From Ptychodera flava (taxonomy: Eukaryota; Hemichordata; Enteropneusta; Ptychoderidae): a stretch of 64,000 bases of DNA. The notes beneath the pieces were generated by a model. It made no database searches. It was not told the origin of the DNA and was given only the letters and a program-made list of their open reading frames with translations. Within the stretch, counting starts at the first letter, position 1. Each line of letters starts with the position of its first letter. Both the position numbers and the translations under genes were made by a program. The stretch covers positions 39,134,866-39,198,865 of the forward strand of contig NC_091936.1 of the NCBI RefSeq assembly GCF_041260155.1, read 5' to 3'. Shown piece after piece: positions 1 through 12,864 of this stretch.

Positions 1-2457
1 AAAATCCAATATGGCGGCCAAATATGAAGGATGTTGCACTTGTGGTTACTGAGTTATGGACATATACTCATATTTAAGGGCAAAAGTCATCGAGGTCACG
101 TGACATTTTGTCAAAAAATTGTAATGCTAAGTTATCCCTATATACCAAAAATCAGACCTCTAGCTCTATTGGCTGGCTCAGAATTAGATATGCGCATAAT
201 TAATGAGGTACAGGATGTGGTGTCATAAGGTCTCCCATCATACCAAATATGAAGGCTGTAGCACTTGTGGTTACTGAGTTATGGACATATACGTATATTC
301 AAGGTCAAAGGTCATCGAGGTCACGTGACATTATGTCAAAAAAATTGTATTGCTAAGTTATCCATATATACCAAAAATCAGACCTCTAGCTCTATTGGCT
401 GGCTCAGAATTAGATATGCACATAATTAATGAGGTACAGGGTGTGGTGTTATCAGGTCTCCCATCATACCAAATATGAAGGATGTAGCACTTGTGGTTAC
501 TGAGTTATTGACATATACGTATATTCAAGGTCAAAGGTCATCGAGGTCACGTGACATTATGTCAAAAAATTGTATTGTTAAGTTATCCCTATATACCAAA
601 AATCAGACCTCTAGCTCTATTGGCTGGCTCAGAATTAGATATGCGCATAATTAATGAGGTACAGGATGTGGTGTCATAAGGTCTCCCATCATACCAAATA
701 TGAAGGGTGTAGCACTTGTGGTTACTGAGTTATGGACATATACGTATATTCAAGGTCAAAGGTCATCGAGGTCACGTGATATTTTGTCAAAAAATTGTAT
801 TGCTAAGTTATCCCTATATACCAAAAATCAGACCTCTAGCTCTATTGGTGGCTCAGAATTAGATATGCACATAATTAATGAGGTACAGGATGTGGTGTCA
901 AAAGGTCTCCCATCATACCAAATATGAAGGCTGTAGCACTTGTGGTTACTGAGTTATTGACATATACGTATATTCAAGGTCAAAGGTCATCGAGGTCACG
1001 TGACATTATGTCAAAAAAATTGTATTGCTAAGTTATCCATATATACCAAAAATCAGACCTCTAGCTCTATTGGCTGGCTCAGAATTAGATATGCGCATAA
1101 TTAATGAGGTACAGGATGTGGTGTCATAAGGTCTCCCATCATACCAATATGAAGGCTGTAGCACTTGCGGTTACTGAGTTATTGACATATACGTATATTC
1201 AAGGTCAAAGGTCATCGAGGTCACGTGATATTTGTCAAAAAATTGTATTGCTAAGTTATCACCATATACCAAAAATAAGACCTCTAGCTCTATTGGCTGG
1301 CTCAGAATTAGATATGCGCATAATTAATGAGGTACAGGATGTGGTGTCATAAGGTCTCCCATCATACCAAATATGAAGGGTGTAGCACTTGTGGTTACTT
1401 AGTTATTTTTAATGATTAAATTGCGATTTTCGTAAAATCCAAGATGGCGGCCAAATCACGTGACCGATAGAAACGTCATTCGCAAACTTGAAAGAGATCA
1501 CTCTAAGGATGACATGAGTAAAATTTCAGTTAAATCTGTGAGTTGGTTCGGGAGAAGAAGATTTTTAATGATTAAATTGCGATTTTCGTAAAATCCAAGA
1601 TGGCGGCCAAATCACGTGACCGATCCAAACGTCATTCGCAAACTTGAAAGAGATCACTCCAAGGATGACATGAGTAAAATTTCAGCTAAATCTGTGTGTT
1701 GGTTCTGGAGAAGAAGATTTTTAATGATTAAATTGCGATTTTCGTAAAATCCAAGATGGCGGCCAAATCAAGTAACCTATCCAAACGTCCATCGCAAACT
1801 TGAAGAGATCACTCCAAGGATAGACATGAGTAAAATTTCAGTTAAATCGGTGTGTTGGTTCTGGAGAAGAAGATTTTAATGATTAAATTGTGATTTTTGT
1901 AAAATCCAAGATGGCGGCCAAATCATGTGACCGATCCAAACGTCTTTCGCAAACTTGAAAGAGATCACTCTAAGGATGACATGAGTAAAATTTCAGCTAA
2001 ATCGGTGTGTGGTTCTGGAGAAGAAGATTTTTAATGATTAAATTGCGATTTTCGTAAAATCCAAGATGGCGGCCAAATCACATGACCGATCCAAACGGCT
2101 TTCGCAAACTTGAAAGAGATCACTTTAAGGATGCCATGAGTAAAATTTCAGCTAAATCTGTATGTCGGTTCTGGAGAAGAAGATTTTTAAAATTAAATTG
2201 GTATTTTACGAAAATCCAATATGGCCGCCAGGTCGCGTGACTATTAGAAATTTCTATACCCACGTGCACGAGATCTCATAGGTACCTATTAGCCCTGCAA
2301 GTTTCAGAAGTTTGCGGTAAGCGGTGTTTGAGTTCTAGGTCGACAAAAAAAGAGCGAAGAAGAAGAAGAAGAAGAAGTAGAAGAAGAAGAAGAAGAAGAA
2401 GAAAGTTGAACTCCTATAAAACCAATAGGGGCCCAGCCGGTTGGCTTGGGCCCCTAA
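1..2457 (+). mobile_element. Helitron-like tandem unit 1 (left end outside window)
   Basis: Right part of the first unit of the array. It holds about six copies of the 225-bp repeat A (to about 1400), then 156-bp repeat B copies (about 1400-2215). A terminal section follows with the common stretch ending in GTCGACAAAAAAAGAGCG, an AAG/GAA microsatellite (about 2355-2402) and a GC-rich hairpin at 2428-2454. CTAAT follows the hairpin, and the next unit begins at once with TTAAAGCTGC. No protein-coding potential is seen; the short ORFs are broken at every few monomers. The Helitron-like (HINE) class is my inference from structure. Confidence 0.6.
23..1400 (+). repeat. Repeat A tandem array, about 225-bp period
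   Basis: Monomers start near ATGAAGG.TGTAGCACTTG (about 24, 249, 474, 702, 925, 1149 and 1374), giving a period of 223-228 bp. Each carries CAAGGTCAAAGGTCATCG and GAGGTCACGTGA, that is a DR1 nuclear-receptor-like site, a third AGGTCA half-site and a CACGTG E-box. Equivalent arrays sit at about 2640-3709, 7637-9838, 13045-13890, 15475-17000 and, diverged, 18260-18997. Confidence 0.85.
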
Positions 2458-4736
2458 TTAAAGCTGCAAGCAGCGTTGGCGGGGCCCAAGCGGATAACAT
2501 GGTTGAAAGATCTTGCACTAATGATATTATGTGCAAAATTCGATCTTGGAAAAGTATGATTTTAAACATCATCTCATAGTTATTGTACGTGTCAGTGGGA
2601 ATTGCATGTTTTACGTAAAATCCAATATGGCGGCCAAATATGAAGGGTGTAGCACTTGTGGTTACTGAGTTATGGACATATACTCATATTTAGGGCAAAG
2701 GTCATCGAGGACACGTGACATTTTGTCAAAAAAATTGTAATGCTAAGTTATCCCTATATACCAAAAATCAGACCTCTAGCTCTATTGGCTGGCTCAGAAT
2801 TAGATATGCGCATAATTAATGAGGTACAGGATGTGGTGTCATAAGGTCTCCCATCAAACCAAATATGAAGGGTGTAGCACTTGTGGTTACTGAGTTATTG
2901 ACATATACGTATATTCAAGGTCAAAGGTCATCGAGGTCACGTGACATATTGTCAAAAAAATTGTATTGCTAAGTTATCCCTATATACCAAAAATCAGACC
3001 TTTAGCTCTATTGGCTGGCTGAGAATTAGATATGCGCATAATTAATGAGGTACAGGATGTGGTGTCATAAGGTCTCCCAGCATACCAAATATGAAGGGTG
3101 TAGCACTTGTGGTTACTTAGTTATGGACATATACGTATATTCAAGGTCAAAGGTCATCGAGGTCACGTGATATTTTGTCAAAAAAATTGTATTGCTAAGT
3201 TATCCCTACATACCAAAAATCAGACCTCTAGCTCTATTGGCTGGCTCAGAATTAGATATGCGCATAATTAATGAGGTACAGGATGTGGTGTCATAAGGTC
3301 TCCCATCATACCAAATATGAAGGGTGTAGCACTTGTGGTTACTGAGTTATGGACATATACGTATATTCAAGGTCAAAGGTCATCGAGGTCATGTGATATT
3401 TTGTCAAAAAAATTGTATTGCTAAGTTATGCCTATATACCAAAATCAGACCTCTAGCTCTATTGGCTTGCCCAGAATTAGATATGTGCATATTTAATGAG
3501 GTACCGATATGGCACCATAAGGTCTCCCATCCTCCAAATATGAAGGATGTAGCACTTGTGGTTCCTAAGTTATGGACGTATATGTAAATTTGAGGTCAAA
3601 GGTCAATCGAAGTCATGTGACATTTTGTTAAAAAAATTGTTTTTCGTAGTTATCCCTATATACCAAAAATCTGACCTCTTGCTCTATTAGATTGCCCAGA
3701 ATTAGATATGACTCTTACATAGGCCAGAATAAGCCATTTGTATAGCTTAGCTGCAGATGTATAGGGGAGGTCAAAGGTCATTGAAAATCAAAAAATAATT
3801 CTTTAAAAATTTCTTCTCAAAAACTGCCTGGTTTATTTCCTTGATATTTATTATATAGCATCTAGTAGTATGGCCTATAAAGTTTGCGAAAAGATTTTGG
3901 TGTTAGTTCTGGAGAAGAACTTTTTGAATGATTAAATTGCGATTTTTAGAAAATCCAATGTAGCGGCCAAATCATGTGACCGATCCAAATGTCTTTCGCA
4001 AACTTAAAAGAGATCACTCTAAGGATGACATGAGTAAAATTTCAGTTAAATCGGTGTGTTTGTTCTGGAGAAGAAGATTTTTAATGATTAAATTGCGATT
4101 TTCTTAAAATCCAAGATGGCGGCCAAATCATGTGACCAATCCAAATGTCTTTCGCAAACTTAAAAGAGATCACTCTAAGGATGACATGAGTAAAATTTCA
4201 GTTAAATCGGTGTGTTTGTTCTGGAGAAGAAGATTTTTAATGATTAAATTGCGATTTTTGTAAAATCCAAGATGGCGGCCAAATCACGTGACCGATCCAA
4301 ACGTCTCTTGCAAACTTGAAAGAGATCACTCTAAGGATGACATGAGTAAAATTTCAGTTAAATCGGTGTGTTGGTTCTGGAGAAGAAGATTTTTAATGAT
4401 TAAATTGCGATTTTTGTAAAATCCAAGATGGCGGCCAAATCACGTGACCGATCCAAACGTCTTTCGCAAACTTGAAAGAGATCACTCTAAGGATGACATG
4501 AGTAAAATTTCAGCTAAATCTGTATGTTGGTTCTGGAGAAGAAGATTTTTAAAATTAAATCGGTATTTTTCGAAAATTCAAGATGGCCGCCAGGTCGCGC
4601 GACTATTCAAAATTTCTATACCCAGGTGCACGAGATCTCATAGGTACATATTAGCCCTGCAAGTTTTAGAAGTTTGCGGTAAGCGGTGTTTGAGTTCTAG
4701 GTCGACAAAAAAAGAGCGGAAGAAGAAGAAGAAGAA
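2458..4736 (+). mobile_element. Helitron-like tandem unit 2 (type A+B1, terminal hairpin lost)
   Basis: The unit starts TTAAAGCTGCAAGCAGCG with GGGGCCCAAGC about 18 bases further in. A unique head of about 180 bp is followed by five A monomers (from about 2640), a bridge (from 3710) and about four B1 monomers (about 3930-4570). The tail stops inside the AAG microsatellite and runs directly into the next unit's start, so the terminal hairpin found in other units is deleted at this junction. Confidence 0.6.
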
Positions 4737-6045
4737 TTAAAGCTGCAAGCAGCGTTGGCGGGGCCCAAGCGGTTAACATGGTTGAAAAATCTTGCACTCA
4801 TGATATTATGTGCAAAATTCGAGCTTGCAAAAGTAGGATTTTGAACATCATCTAATAGTTGCTGTACGTTTCACTTGGAATTTAATATTTTACGGAAAAT
4901 CCAATATGGCGGCCAAACCACGTGACCGATGAAAATGCTTTTCGCAAACTTGAAAGAGATCACACTTAAGATGTTACACATAAAATTTCAGCTCAATCGG
5001 TGTGTTGGTTGTGGAGAGGAAAATTTTTTAAGATTAAATCATGATTTTCGCAAAAATCCAATATGGCGGCCAAACCACGTGACCGATCAAAACGCCTTTC
5101 GCAAACTTGAAAGAGATCACACTTTTTATGTTACATGTCAAATTTCAGTCGAATCGGTGTGTTGATTCTGGAAAAGAAGATTTTTAAAGATTTCATCACG
5201 ATTTTTGCAAAATCCAATATGGCGGCCAAACCACGTGACCGATCAAAACATTTTTCGCAAACTTGAAAGAGACAACACTTAAGATGATACATGTCAAATT
5301 TCAGTCAAATCGGTGAGTTGGTTCTGGAGATGAAGATTTTTAAAGATTAAATCATGATTTTCGCAAAAATCCAATATGGCGGCCAGACCACGTGACCGAT
5401 CAAAACAGCTTCCGCAAACTTGAAAGAGATCACACTTAAGATGTTACATATCAAATTTCAGTAGAATCAGTGTGTTGGTTCTGGAGAAGAAGATTTTTGA
5501 AGATTAAATCTCGATTTTCGCAAAATCCAATATGGCGGCCAAACAATATGACCGATCAAAACGCCTTTCGCAAACTTGAAAGAGATCACACTTAAGATGT
5601 TACATGTGAAGTTTTAGTCGAATCGGTGTTTTGGTTCTGGAGAAGAAGATTTTTAAAGATTAAATTGGTATTTTTCAAAAATCCAATATGGCGGCCAAGG
5701 TCACGTGACCGCATGCGATTTTATTGGCAAATTTTTAAGACCTCAGGCCATGCTTGCTATACAAAAAATTTCAAATCGACTAGACCCCTAGGTATTCTGG
5801 AGAAGCCATTTTTAGATTTTTGGAAAATCCAATATGGCCGCCAGGTCACGTGACCAATCGAAATTTGTATACCCAGGTGCACGAGATCTCATAGGTACCT
5901 ATTAGCCCTGCAAGTTTCAGAAGTTTGCGGTAAGCGGTGTTTGAGTTCTAGGTCGACAAAAAAAGAGCGGAAGAAAAAGAAGAAGAAGAAAGTTGAATTC
6001 CTACGAAAACAATAGGGGCCCAAGCCGGTAGGCTTGGGCCCCTAA
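4737..6045 (+). mobile_element. Helitron-like tandem unit 3 (type B2 only)
   Basis: A short unit with the common head but no repeat A. Its core is about seven monomers of a diverged 156-bp repeat (B2), recognised by CCAATATGGCGGCC, ACCACGTGACCGATCAAAACG and CACACTTAAGATGTTACAT. The tail has the AAG tract and a perfect terminal hairpin at 6015-6042: stem GGGGCCCAAGCC pairing with GGCTTGGGCCCC around the loop GGTA, followed by TAAT. Confidence 0.6.
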
Positions 6046-7506
6046 TTAAAGCTGCAAGCAGCGTTGGCGGGGCCCAAGCGGTGAACATGGTTGAAAAATC
6101 TTGCAATAATGATATTATGTGCAAAATTCGAGCTTGAAAAAGTAGGATTTTGAACATCATCTAATAGTTACTGTACGTTTCACTTGGAATTTAATATTTT
6201 ACGGAAAATCCAATATGGCGGCCAAACCACGAGACCGATCAAAACCTATTTCACAAACTTGAAACACATCACTTTAAAGATGGTCTTTGCAAATTTCAGT
6301 CAATTCGATGTTTGTTCGGGAGAAGAAGATTTTTAAAGATTAAATCACGATTTTCGAAAAATCCAATATGGCGGCCAAACCACGTGACCGATCAAAAGGC
6401 CTTTCGCAAACTTCAAAGACATCACACTTAAGATGTTACATGTCCATTTCAATCGAATCTGTGTATTGGTTCTGGAGTAGAAGATTTTTAAAGATTAAAT
6501 CACGATTTTCGCAAAATCCAATATGGCGGCCAAACCATGTGACCGATCAAAACGCCTTTCGCAAACTCGAAAGAGATCACACTTAAGATGTTACATGTCA
6601 AATTTCAGTCGAATCGGTGTGTTGGTTCTGGAGAAGAAGATTTTTAAAGATTAAATCACGATTTTCGCAAAATCCAATATGGCGGCCAGACCCAGTGACC
6701 AATCAAAACGCCTTTCGCAAACTTGAAAGAGATCACACTTAAGATGTTACATGTCAAATTTCAGTCGAATCGGTGTGTTGGTTCTGGAGAAGAAGATTTT
6801 TAAAGATTAAATCACGATTTTCGCAAAATCCAATATGGCGGCCAAACCACGTGACCGATCAAAACGCCTTTCGCAAACTTGAAAGAGATCACACTTAAGA
6901 TGCTACATGTCAAATTTCAGTTGAATCGGTGTGTTGGTTCTGGAGAAGAAGATTTTTGAAGATTAAATCACGATTTTTGCAAAATCCAATATGGCGGCCA
7001 AACCAAGTGACCGATCAAAACGCCTTTCGCAAACTTGAAAGAGATCACACTTAAGATGTTACATATGAAATTTCAGTCAAATCGGTGTTTTGGTTCTGGA
7101 GAAGAAGATTTTTAAAGATTAAATCACGATTTTCGCAAAATCCAATATGGCGGCCAAGGTCACGTGACCGCATGCGATTTTATTGGCAAATTCTTAAGAC
7201 CTTAGGCCATGCTTGCTACACAAAAAATTTCAAATCGACTAGACCCCTGGGTCTTCTGGAGAAGCCATTTTTAGGTTTTTGGAAAATCCAATATGGCCGC
7301 CAGGTCACGTGACCAATCGAAATTTGTATACCCAGGTGCACGAGATCTCATAGTTACCTATTAGCTTTGCAAGTTTCAGAAGTTTGCGGTAAGCGGTGTT
7401 CAAGTTCCAGGTCGACAAAAAAAGAGCGGAAGAAGAAGCAGTAGAAGAAGAAAGTTGAACTCCTACGAAACCAATAGGGGCCCAGCCGGTAGGCTTGGGC
7501 CCCTAA
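6046..7506 (+). mobile_element. Helitron-like tandem unit 4 (type B2 only)
   Basis: Same plan as the preceding short unit: common head, about seven B2 monomers spaced 156 bp apart (for example the CAATATGGCGG motifs at 6675 and 6831), AAG tract, and terminal hairpin at 7477-7503 lacking one A of the perfect stem. It is followed by CTAAT and the next head. Confidence 0.6.
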
Positions 7507-7636
7507 TTAAAGGTGCAAGCAGCGTTGGCGGGGCCCAAGCAGATAACATTGTTGAAAGATCTTTCACTAATGATATTATGTGCACGTGTCAGTGGGAATT
7601 GCATGTTTTACGTAAAATCCAATGTGGCGGCCAAAT

Positions 7637-9838
7637 ATGAAGGGTGTAGCACTTGTGGTTACTGAGTTATGGACATATACTCATATTTAAGGGCAAAGGT
7701 CATCGAAGTCACGTGACATTTTTTCAAAAAAATTGTAATGTTAAGTTATCCCTATATACCAAAAATCAGACCTCTAGCTCTATTGGCTGGCTCAGAATTA
7801 GATATGCGCATAATTAATGAGGTACAGGATGTGGCGTCATAAGGTCTCCCATCATACCAAATATGAAGGCTGTAGCACTTGTGGTTACTGAGTTATTGAC
7901 ATATACGTATATTCAAGGTCAAAGGTCATCGAGGTCACGTGACATTATGTCAAAAAAATTGTATTGCTAAGTTATCCCTATATACCAAAAATCAGACCTC
8001 TAGCTCTATTGGCTGGCTCAGAATTAGATATGCGCATAATTAATGAGGTACAGGATGTGGTGTCATAAGGTCTCTCATCATACCAAATATGAAGGGTGTA
8101 GCACTTGTGGTTACTGAGTTATGGACATATACGTATATTCAAGGTCAAAGGTCATCGAGGTCACGTGATATTTTGTCAAAAAAATTGTATTGCTAAGTTA
8201 TCCCTATATACCAAAAATCAGACGTCTAGCTCTATTGGCTGGCTCAGAATTAGATATGCGCATAATTAATGAGGTACAGGATGTGGTGTCATAAGGTCTC
8301 CCATCATACCAAATATGAAGGCTGTAGCACTTGTGGTTACTGAGTTATGGACATATACGTATATTCAAGGTCAAAGGTCATGAAAGTCATGTGACATTTT
8401 GTCAAAAAAATTGTATTGCTAAGTTATCCCTATATACCAAAAATCAGACCTTTAGCTCTATTGGCTGGCTCAGAATTAGATATGCGCATAATTAATGAGG
8501 TACAGGATGTGGTGTCATAAGGTCTCCCATCATACCAAATATGAAGGCTGTAGCACTTGTGGTTACTGAGTTATGGACATATACGTATATTCAAGGTCAA
8601 AGGTCATCGAGGTCACGTGATATTTTGTCAAAAAAATTGTATTGCTAAGTTATGCCTATATACCAAAATCAGACCTTTAGCTCTATTGGCTGGCTCAGAA
8701 TTAGATATGCGCATAATTAATGAGGTACAGGATGTGGTGTCATAAGGTCTCCCATCATACCAAATATGAAGGCTGTAGCACTTGTGGTTACTGAGTTATG
8801 GACATATACGTATATTCAAGGTCAAAGGTCATCGAGGTCACGTGATATTTTGTCAAAAAATTGTATTGCTAAGTTATGCCTATACACCAAAAATCAGACC
8901 TTTAGCTCTATTGGCTGGCTCAGAATTAGATATGTGCATAATTAATGAGGTACAGGATGTGGTGTCATAAGGTCTCCCATCATACCAAATATGAAGGCTG
9001 TAGCACTTGTGGTTACTGAGTTATGGACATATACGTATATTCAAGGTCAAAGGTCATCGAGGTCACGTGACATTTTGTCAAAAAAATTGTGTTGCTAAGT
9101 TATCCCTATATACCAAAAATCAGACCTCTAGCTCTATTGGCTGGCTGAGAATTAGATATGCGCATAATTAATGAGGTACAGGATGTGGTGTCATAAGGTC
9201 TCCCATCATACCAAATATGAAGGGTGTAGCACTTGTGGTTACTGAGTTATGGACATATACGTATATTCAAGGTCAAAGGTCATGAGGTCACATGACATTT
9301 TGTCAAAAAAATTGTATTGCTAAGTTATCCCTATATACCAAAAATCAGACCTCTAGCTCTATTGGCTGGCTTAGAATTAGATATGCACATAATTAATGAG
9401 GTACAGGATGTGGTGTCATAAGGTCTCCCATCATACCAAATATGAAGGGTGTAGCACTTGTGGTTACTTAGTTATGGACATATACGTATATTCAAGGTCA
9501 AAGGTCATCGAGGTCACGTGATATTTTGTCAAAAAAATTGTATTGCTAAGTTATCCCTATATACCAAAAATCAGACCTCTAGCTCTATTGGCTTGCCCAA
9601 AATTAGATATGTGCATATTTAATGAGGTACAGGATGTGATGTCATAACGTCTCCCATCATACCAAATATGAACGGTGTGTACCACTTGTGGTTACTGAGT
9701 TATGGACATATACGTATATTCAAGGTCAAAGGTCATGAAGGTCACATGACATTTTGTCAAAAAAATTGTATTGCTAGTTATCCCTATATACCAAAAATCT
9801 AGACCTCTAGCTCTATTGGCTGGCTCAGAATTAGATAT
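7637..9838 (+). repeat. Repeat A tandem array, longest block (about 10 monomers)
   Basis: Monomer starts near 7637, 7863, 8090, 8317, 8541, 8766, 8992, 9217, 9443 and 9669. Most spacings are 224-227 bp. The first monomer after each unit head consistently reads TACTCATATTTAAGGGCAAA, so the DR1 site is degraded in the first monomer and intact in the following ones. Confidence 0.85.
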
Positions 9839-10059
9839 GACTCTTACATAGGCCAGAATAAGCCATTTGTATAGCTTAGCTGCAGAGGTATAGGGGAGGT
9901 CAAAGGTCATTGAAAAATCAGAAAAATAATACTTTAAAAATTTCTTCTCAAAAACTGCCAGGTCAATTTCGTTGAAATTTATTATATAGCATCTAGTAGT
10001 ATGGCCTATAAAGTTTGCGAAAAGATTTTGGTGTAGTTCCGGAGAAGAAGATTTTTGAA

Positions 10060-10865
10060 GATTAAATTGCGTATTTTTCAAAAATCAAATATGGGGACCA
10101 AATCACGTGACGATCCAAATGTCTTTCGCAAACTTAAAAGAGATCACTCTAAGGATGACATGAGTAAAATTTCAGTTACATGGTGTGTTGGTTCTGGAGA
10201 AGAAGATTTTTAATGATTAAATTGCGATTTTCGTAAAATCCAAGATGGCGGCCAAATCACGTGACCGATCCAAACGTCTTTCGCAAACTTAAAAGAGATC
10301 ACTCTAAGGATGACAAGAGTAAAATTTCAGTTAAATCGGTGTGTTGGTTCTGGAGAAGAAGATTTTTAATGATTAAATTGCGATTTTCGTAAAATCCAAG
10401 ATGGCGGCCAAATCACGTGACCGATCCAAACGTCTTTCGCAAACTTAAAAGAGATCACTCTAAGGATGACATGAGTAAAATTTCAGTTAAATCGGTGTGT
10501 TGGTTCTGGAGAAGAAGATTTTTAATGATTAAATTGCGATTTTCGTAAAATCCAAGATGGCGGCCAAATCACGTGACCAATCCAAACGTCTTTCGCAAAC
10601 TTAAAAGAGATCACTCTAAGGATGACATGAGTAAAATTTCAGTTAAATCGGTGTGTTGGTTCTGGAGAAGAAGATTTTTAATGATTAAATTGCGATTTTC
10701 GTAAAATCCAAGATGGCGGCCAAATCACGTGACAGATCCAAACGTCTTTCGCAAACTTGAAAGAGATCACTCTAAGGATGACATGAGTAAAATTTCAGCT
10801 AAATCTGGTATGTTGGTTCTGGAGAAGAAGATTTTTAAAATTAAATCGGTATTTTTCGAAAATCC
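10060..10865 (+). repeat. Repeat B1 tandem array, 156-bp period
   Basis: Monomers with CCAAGATGGCGGCCAAATCA, CACGTGACCGATCCAAACG, CGCAAACTTGAAAGAGATCA and GTTCTGGAGAAGAAG repeat at exactly 156 bp (10241, 10397, 10553, 10709). The period is divisible by three, so short frames can run through a monomer. Other B1 arrays sit at about 1400-2215, 3930-4570, 14110-15075 and 17220-17870. Confidence 0.85.
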
Positions 10866-11090
10866 AATATGGCCGCCAGGACGCGCGACTATTCGAAATT
10901 TGTATACCCAGGTGCACGAGATCTCATAGGTACCTTTAGCCCTGCAAGTTTCAGAAGTTTGCGGTACGCGGTGTTTGCGTTCTAGGTCGACAAAAAAAGA
11001 GCGGAAGAAGAAGAAGAAGTAGAAGAAGAAGAAGAAAGTTGAATTCCTATAAAACCAATAGGGGCCCAGCCGGTAGGCTTGGGCCCCTAA

Positions 11091-12864
11091 TTAAAGCTGC
11101 AAGCAGCGTTGGCGGGGCCCAAGCGGTAACATGGTTGAAAAATCTTGCACTAATGATATTATGTGCAAAATTCGAGCTTGAAAAAGTAGTATTTTGAACA
11201 TCATCTAATAGTTACTGTACGTTTCACTTGGAATTTAATATTTTACGGAAAATCCAATATGGCGGCCAAACCACGTGACCCATCAAAACGAATTTCGCAA
11301 ACTTGAAACACATAACACTTAAGATGGTATATGCAAAATTTCAGTCAGATCGAGTGTTTTTGGTTCTGGAGAAGAAAATTTTTAAAGATTAAATCACGAT
11401 TTTCGCAAAATCCAATATGGCGGCCAAACCGCGTGACCCATCAAAACGCCTTTCGCAAACTTCAAAGGGATCACACTTAAGATGTTACATGTCAAATTTC
11501 AGTCGAATCTGGTGTTTGGTTCTGGAGAAGAAGATTTTTAAAGATTAAATCACGATTTTCGCAAAATCCAATATGGCGGCCAAACCACGTGACCGATCAA
11601 AACGCCTTTGGCAAACTTGAAAGAGATCACACTTAAAATGTTACATGTCAAATTTCAGCTCACTCGGTGTGTTGGTTCTGGAGAAGAAAATTTTTAAAGA
11701 TTAAAATCATGATTTTCCTAAAATCCAATATGGCGGCCAAACCACGTGACCGATCAAAACGCCTTTCGCAAACTTCAAAGGGATCACACTTAAGATGTTA
11801 CATGTCAAATTTCAGTCGAATTGGTGTTTTGGTTCTGGAGAAGAAGATTTTTAAAGATTAAATCACGATTTTCTCAAAATCCAATATGGCGGCCAAACCA
11901 CGTGACCGATCAAAACGCCTTTGGCAAACTTGAAAGAGATCACACTTAAAATGTTACATGTCAAATTTCAGCTCACTCGGTGTGTTGGTTATGGAGAAGA
12001 AAATTTTTAAAGATTAAAATCATGATTTTCCTAAAATCCAATATGGCGGCCAAACCACGTGACCGATCAAAACGCCTTTCGCAAACTTCAAAGGGATCAC
12101 ACTTAAGATGTTACATGTAAAATTTCAGTCGAATTGGGTTTTGGTTCTGGAGAAGAAGATTTTTTAAAGATTAAATCACGATTTTCGCAAAAATCCAATA
12201 TGGCGGCAAGACCACGTGACCGATCAAAACGCCTTTCGCAAACTTGAAAGAGATCACACTTAAGATATTATATGTCAAATTTGAGTGGAATCGGTGTGTT
12301 GGTTCTGGAGAAGAAGATTTTTGAAGATTAAATCACGATTTTCTCAAAATCCAATATGGCGGCCAAACCATGTGACCAATCAAAACGCCTTTCGCAAACT
12401 TTAAAGAGATCACACTCAAGATGTTAATGTGAAATTTCAGTCGAATCGGTGGTTTGGTTCTGGAGAAGAAGATTTTTAAAGATTAAATTGGTATTTTTCA
12501 AAAATCCAATATGGCGGCCAAGGTCATGTGACCGCATGCAATTTTATTGGCAAATTCTTAAGACCTTAGGCCATGCTTGCTATACAAAAAATTTCAAATC
12601 GACTAGACCCCTGGGTATTCTGGAGAAGCCATTTTTAGGTTTTTGGAAAATCCAATATGGCCGCCAGGTCACGTGACCAATCGAAATTTGTATACCCAGG
12701 TGCACGAGATCTCATAAGTACCTATTAGCCCTGCAAGTTTCAGAAGTTTGCGGTAAGCGGTGTTTGAGTTCTAGGTCGACAAAAAAAGAGCGGAAGAAGA
12801 AGAAGAAGAATATTGAACTCTAGTAAAAGCAATAGGGGCCCAAGCCGGTAGGCTTGGGCCCTAA
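11091..12864 (+). mobile_element. Helitron-like tandem unit 6 (type B2 only)
   Basis: Common head, then about nine B2 monomers. A pair-wise higher-order pattern shows near 11560-12140: monomers reading CCTTTGGCAAACTTG alternate with monomers reading CCTTTCGCAAACTTC. The tail has an AAG tract and a hairpin at 12835-12861 that lacks one terminal C. Confidence 0.6.
11240..12655 (+). repeat. Repeat B2 tandem array, 156-bp period
   Basis: A sister family of B1 with the same 156-bp period and shared motifs (GGCGGCC, CACGTGACC, GTTCTGGAGAAGAAG), but with CAATATGG for CAAGATGG and GATCAAAACGCC for GATCCAAACGTC. It also occurs at about 4890-5825 and 6200-7285. The last monomer in each array is a distinct variant with GTCACGTGACCGCATGCGAT (or close) and CTAGACCCCT. 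Confidence 0.85.

Larger units (their letters stand above)
7507..11090 (+). mobile_element. Helitron-like tandem unit 5 (type A+B1, longest)
   Basis: The longest unit. The head is shortened (start reads TTAAAGGTGC), and about ten A monomers (about 7637-9838) are followed by the bridge (9839-10045), about five B1 monomers at exact 156-bp spacing (CAAGATGGCG at 10241, 10397 and 10553), the AAG tract and a hairpin at 11061-11087. The large difference in A copy number between units shows that monomers expand and contract independently of the units. Confidence 0.6.

Noticed and set aside
4444-12676. Recurring frames with KLERDH and FWRRRFLK in the repeat B arrays
   Set aside because: The 156-bp period is a multiple of three, so the same peptide recurs, but frames break after one or two monomers and differ between units. 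They reflect the repeat, not a gene.
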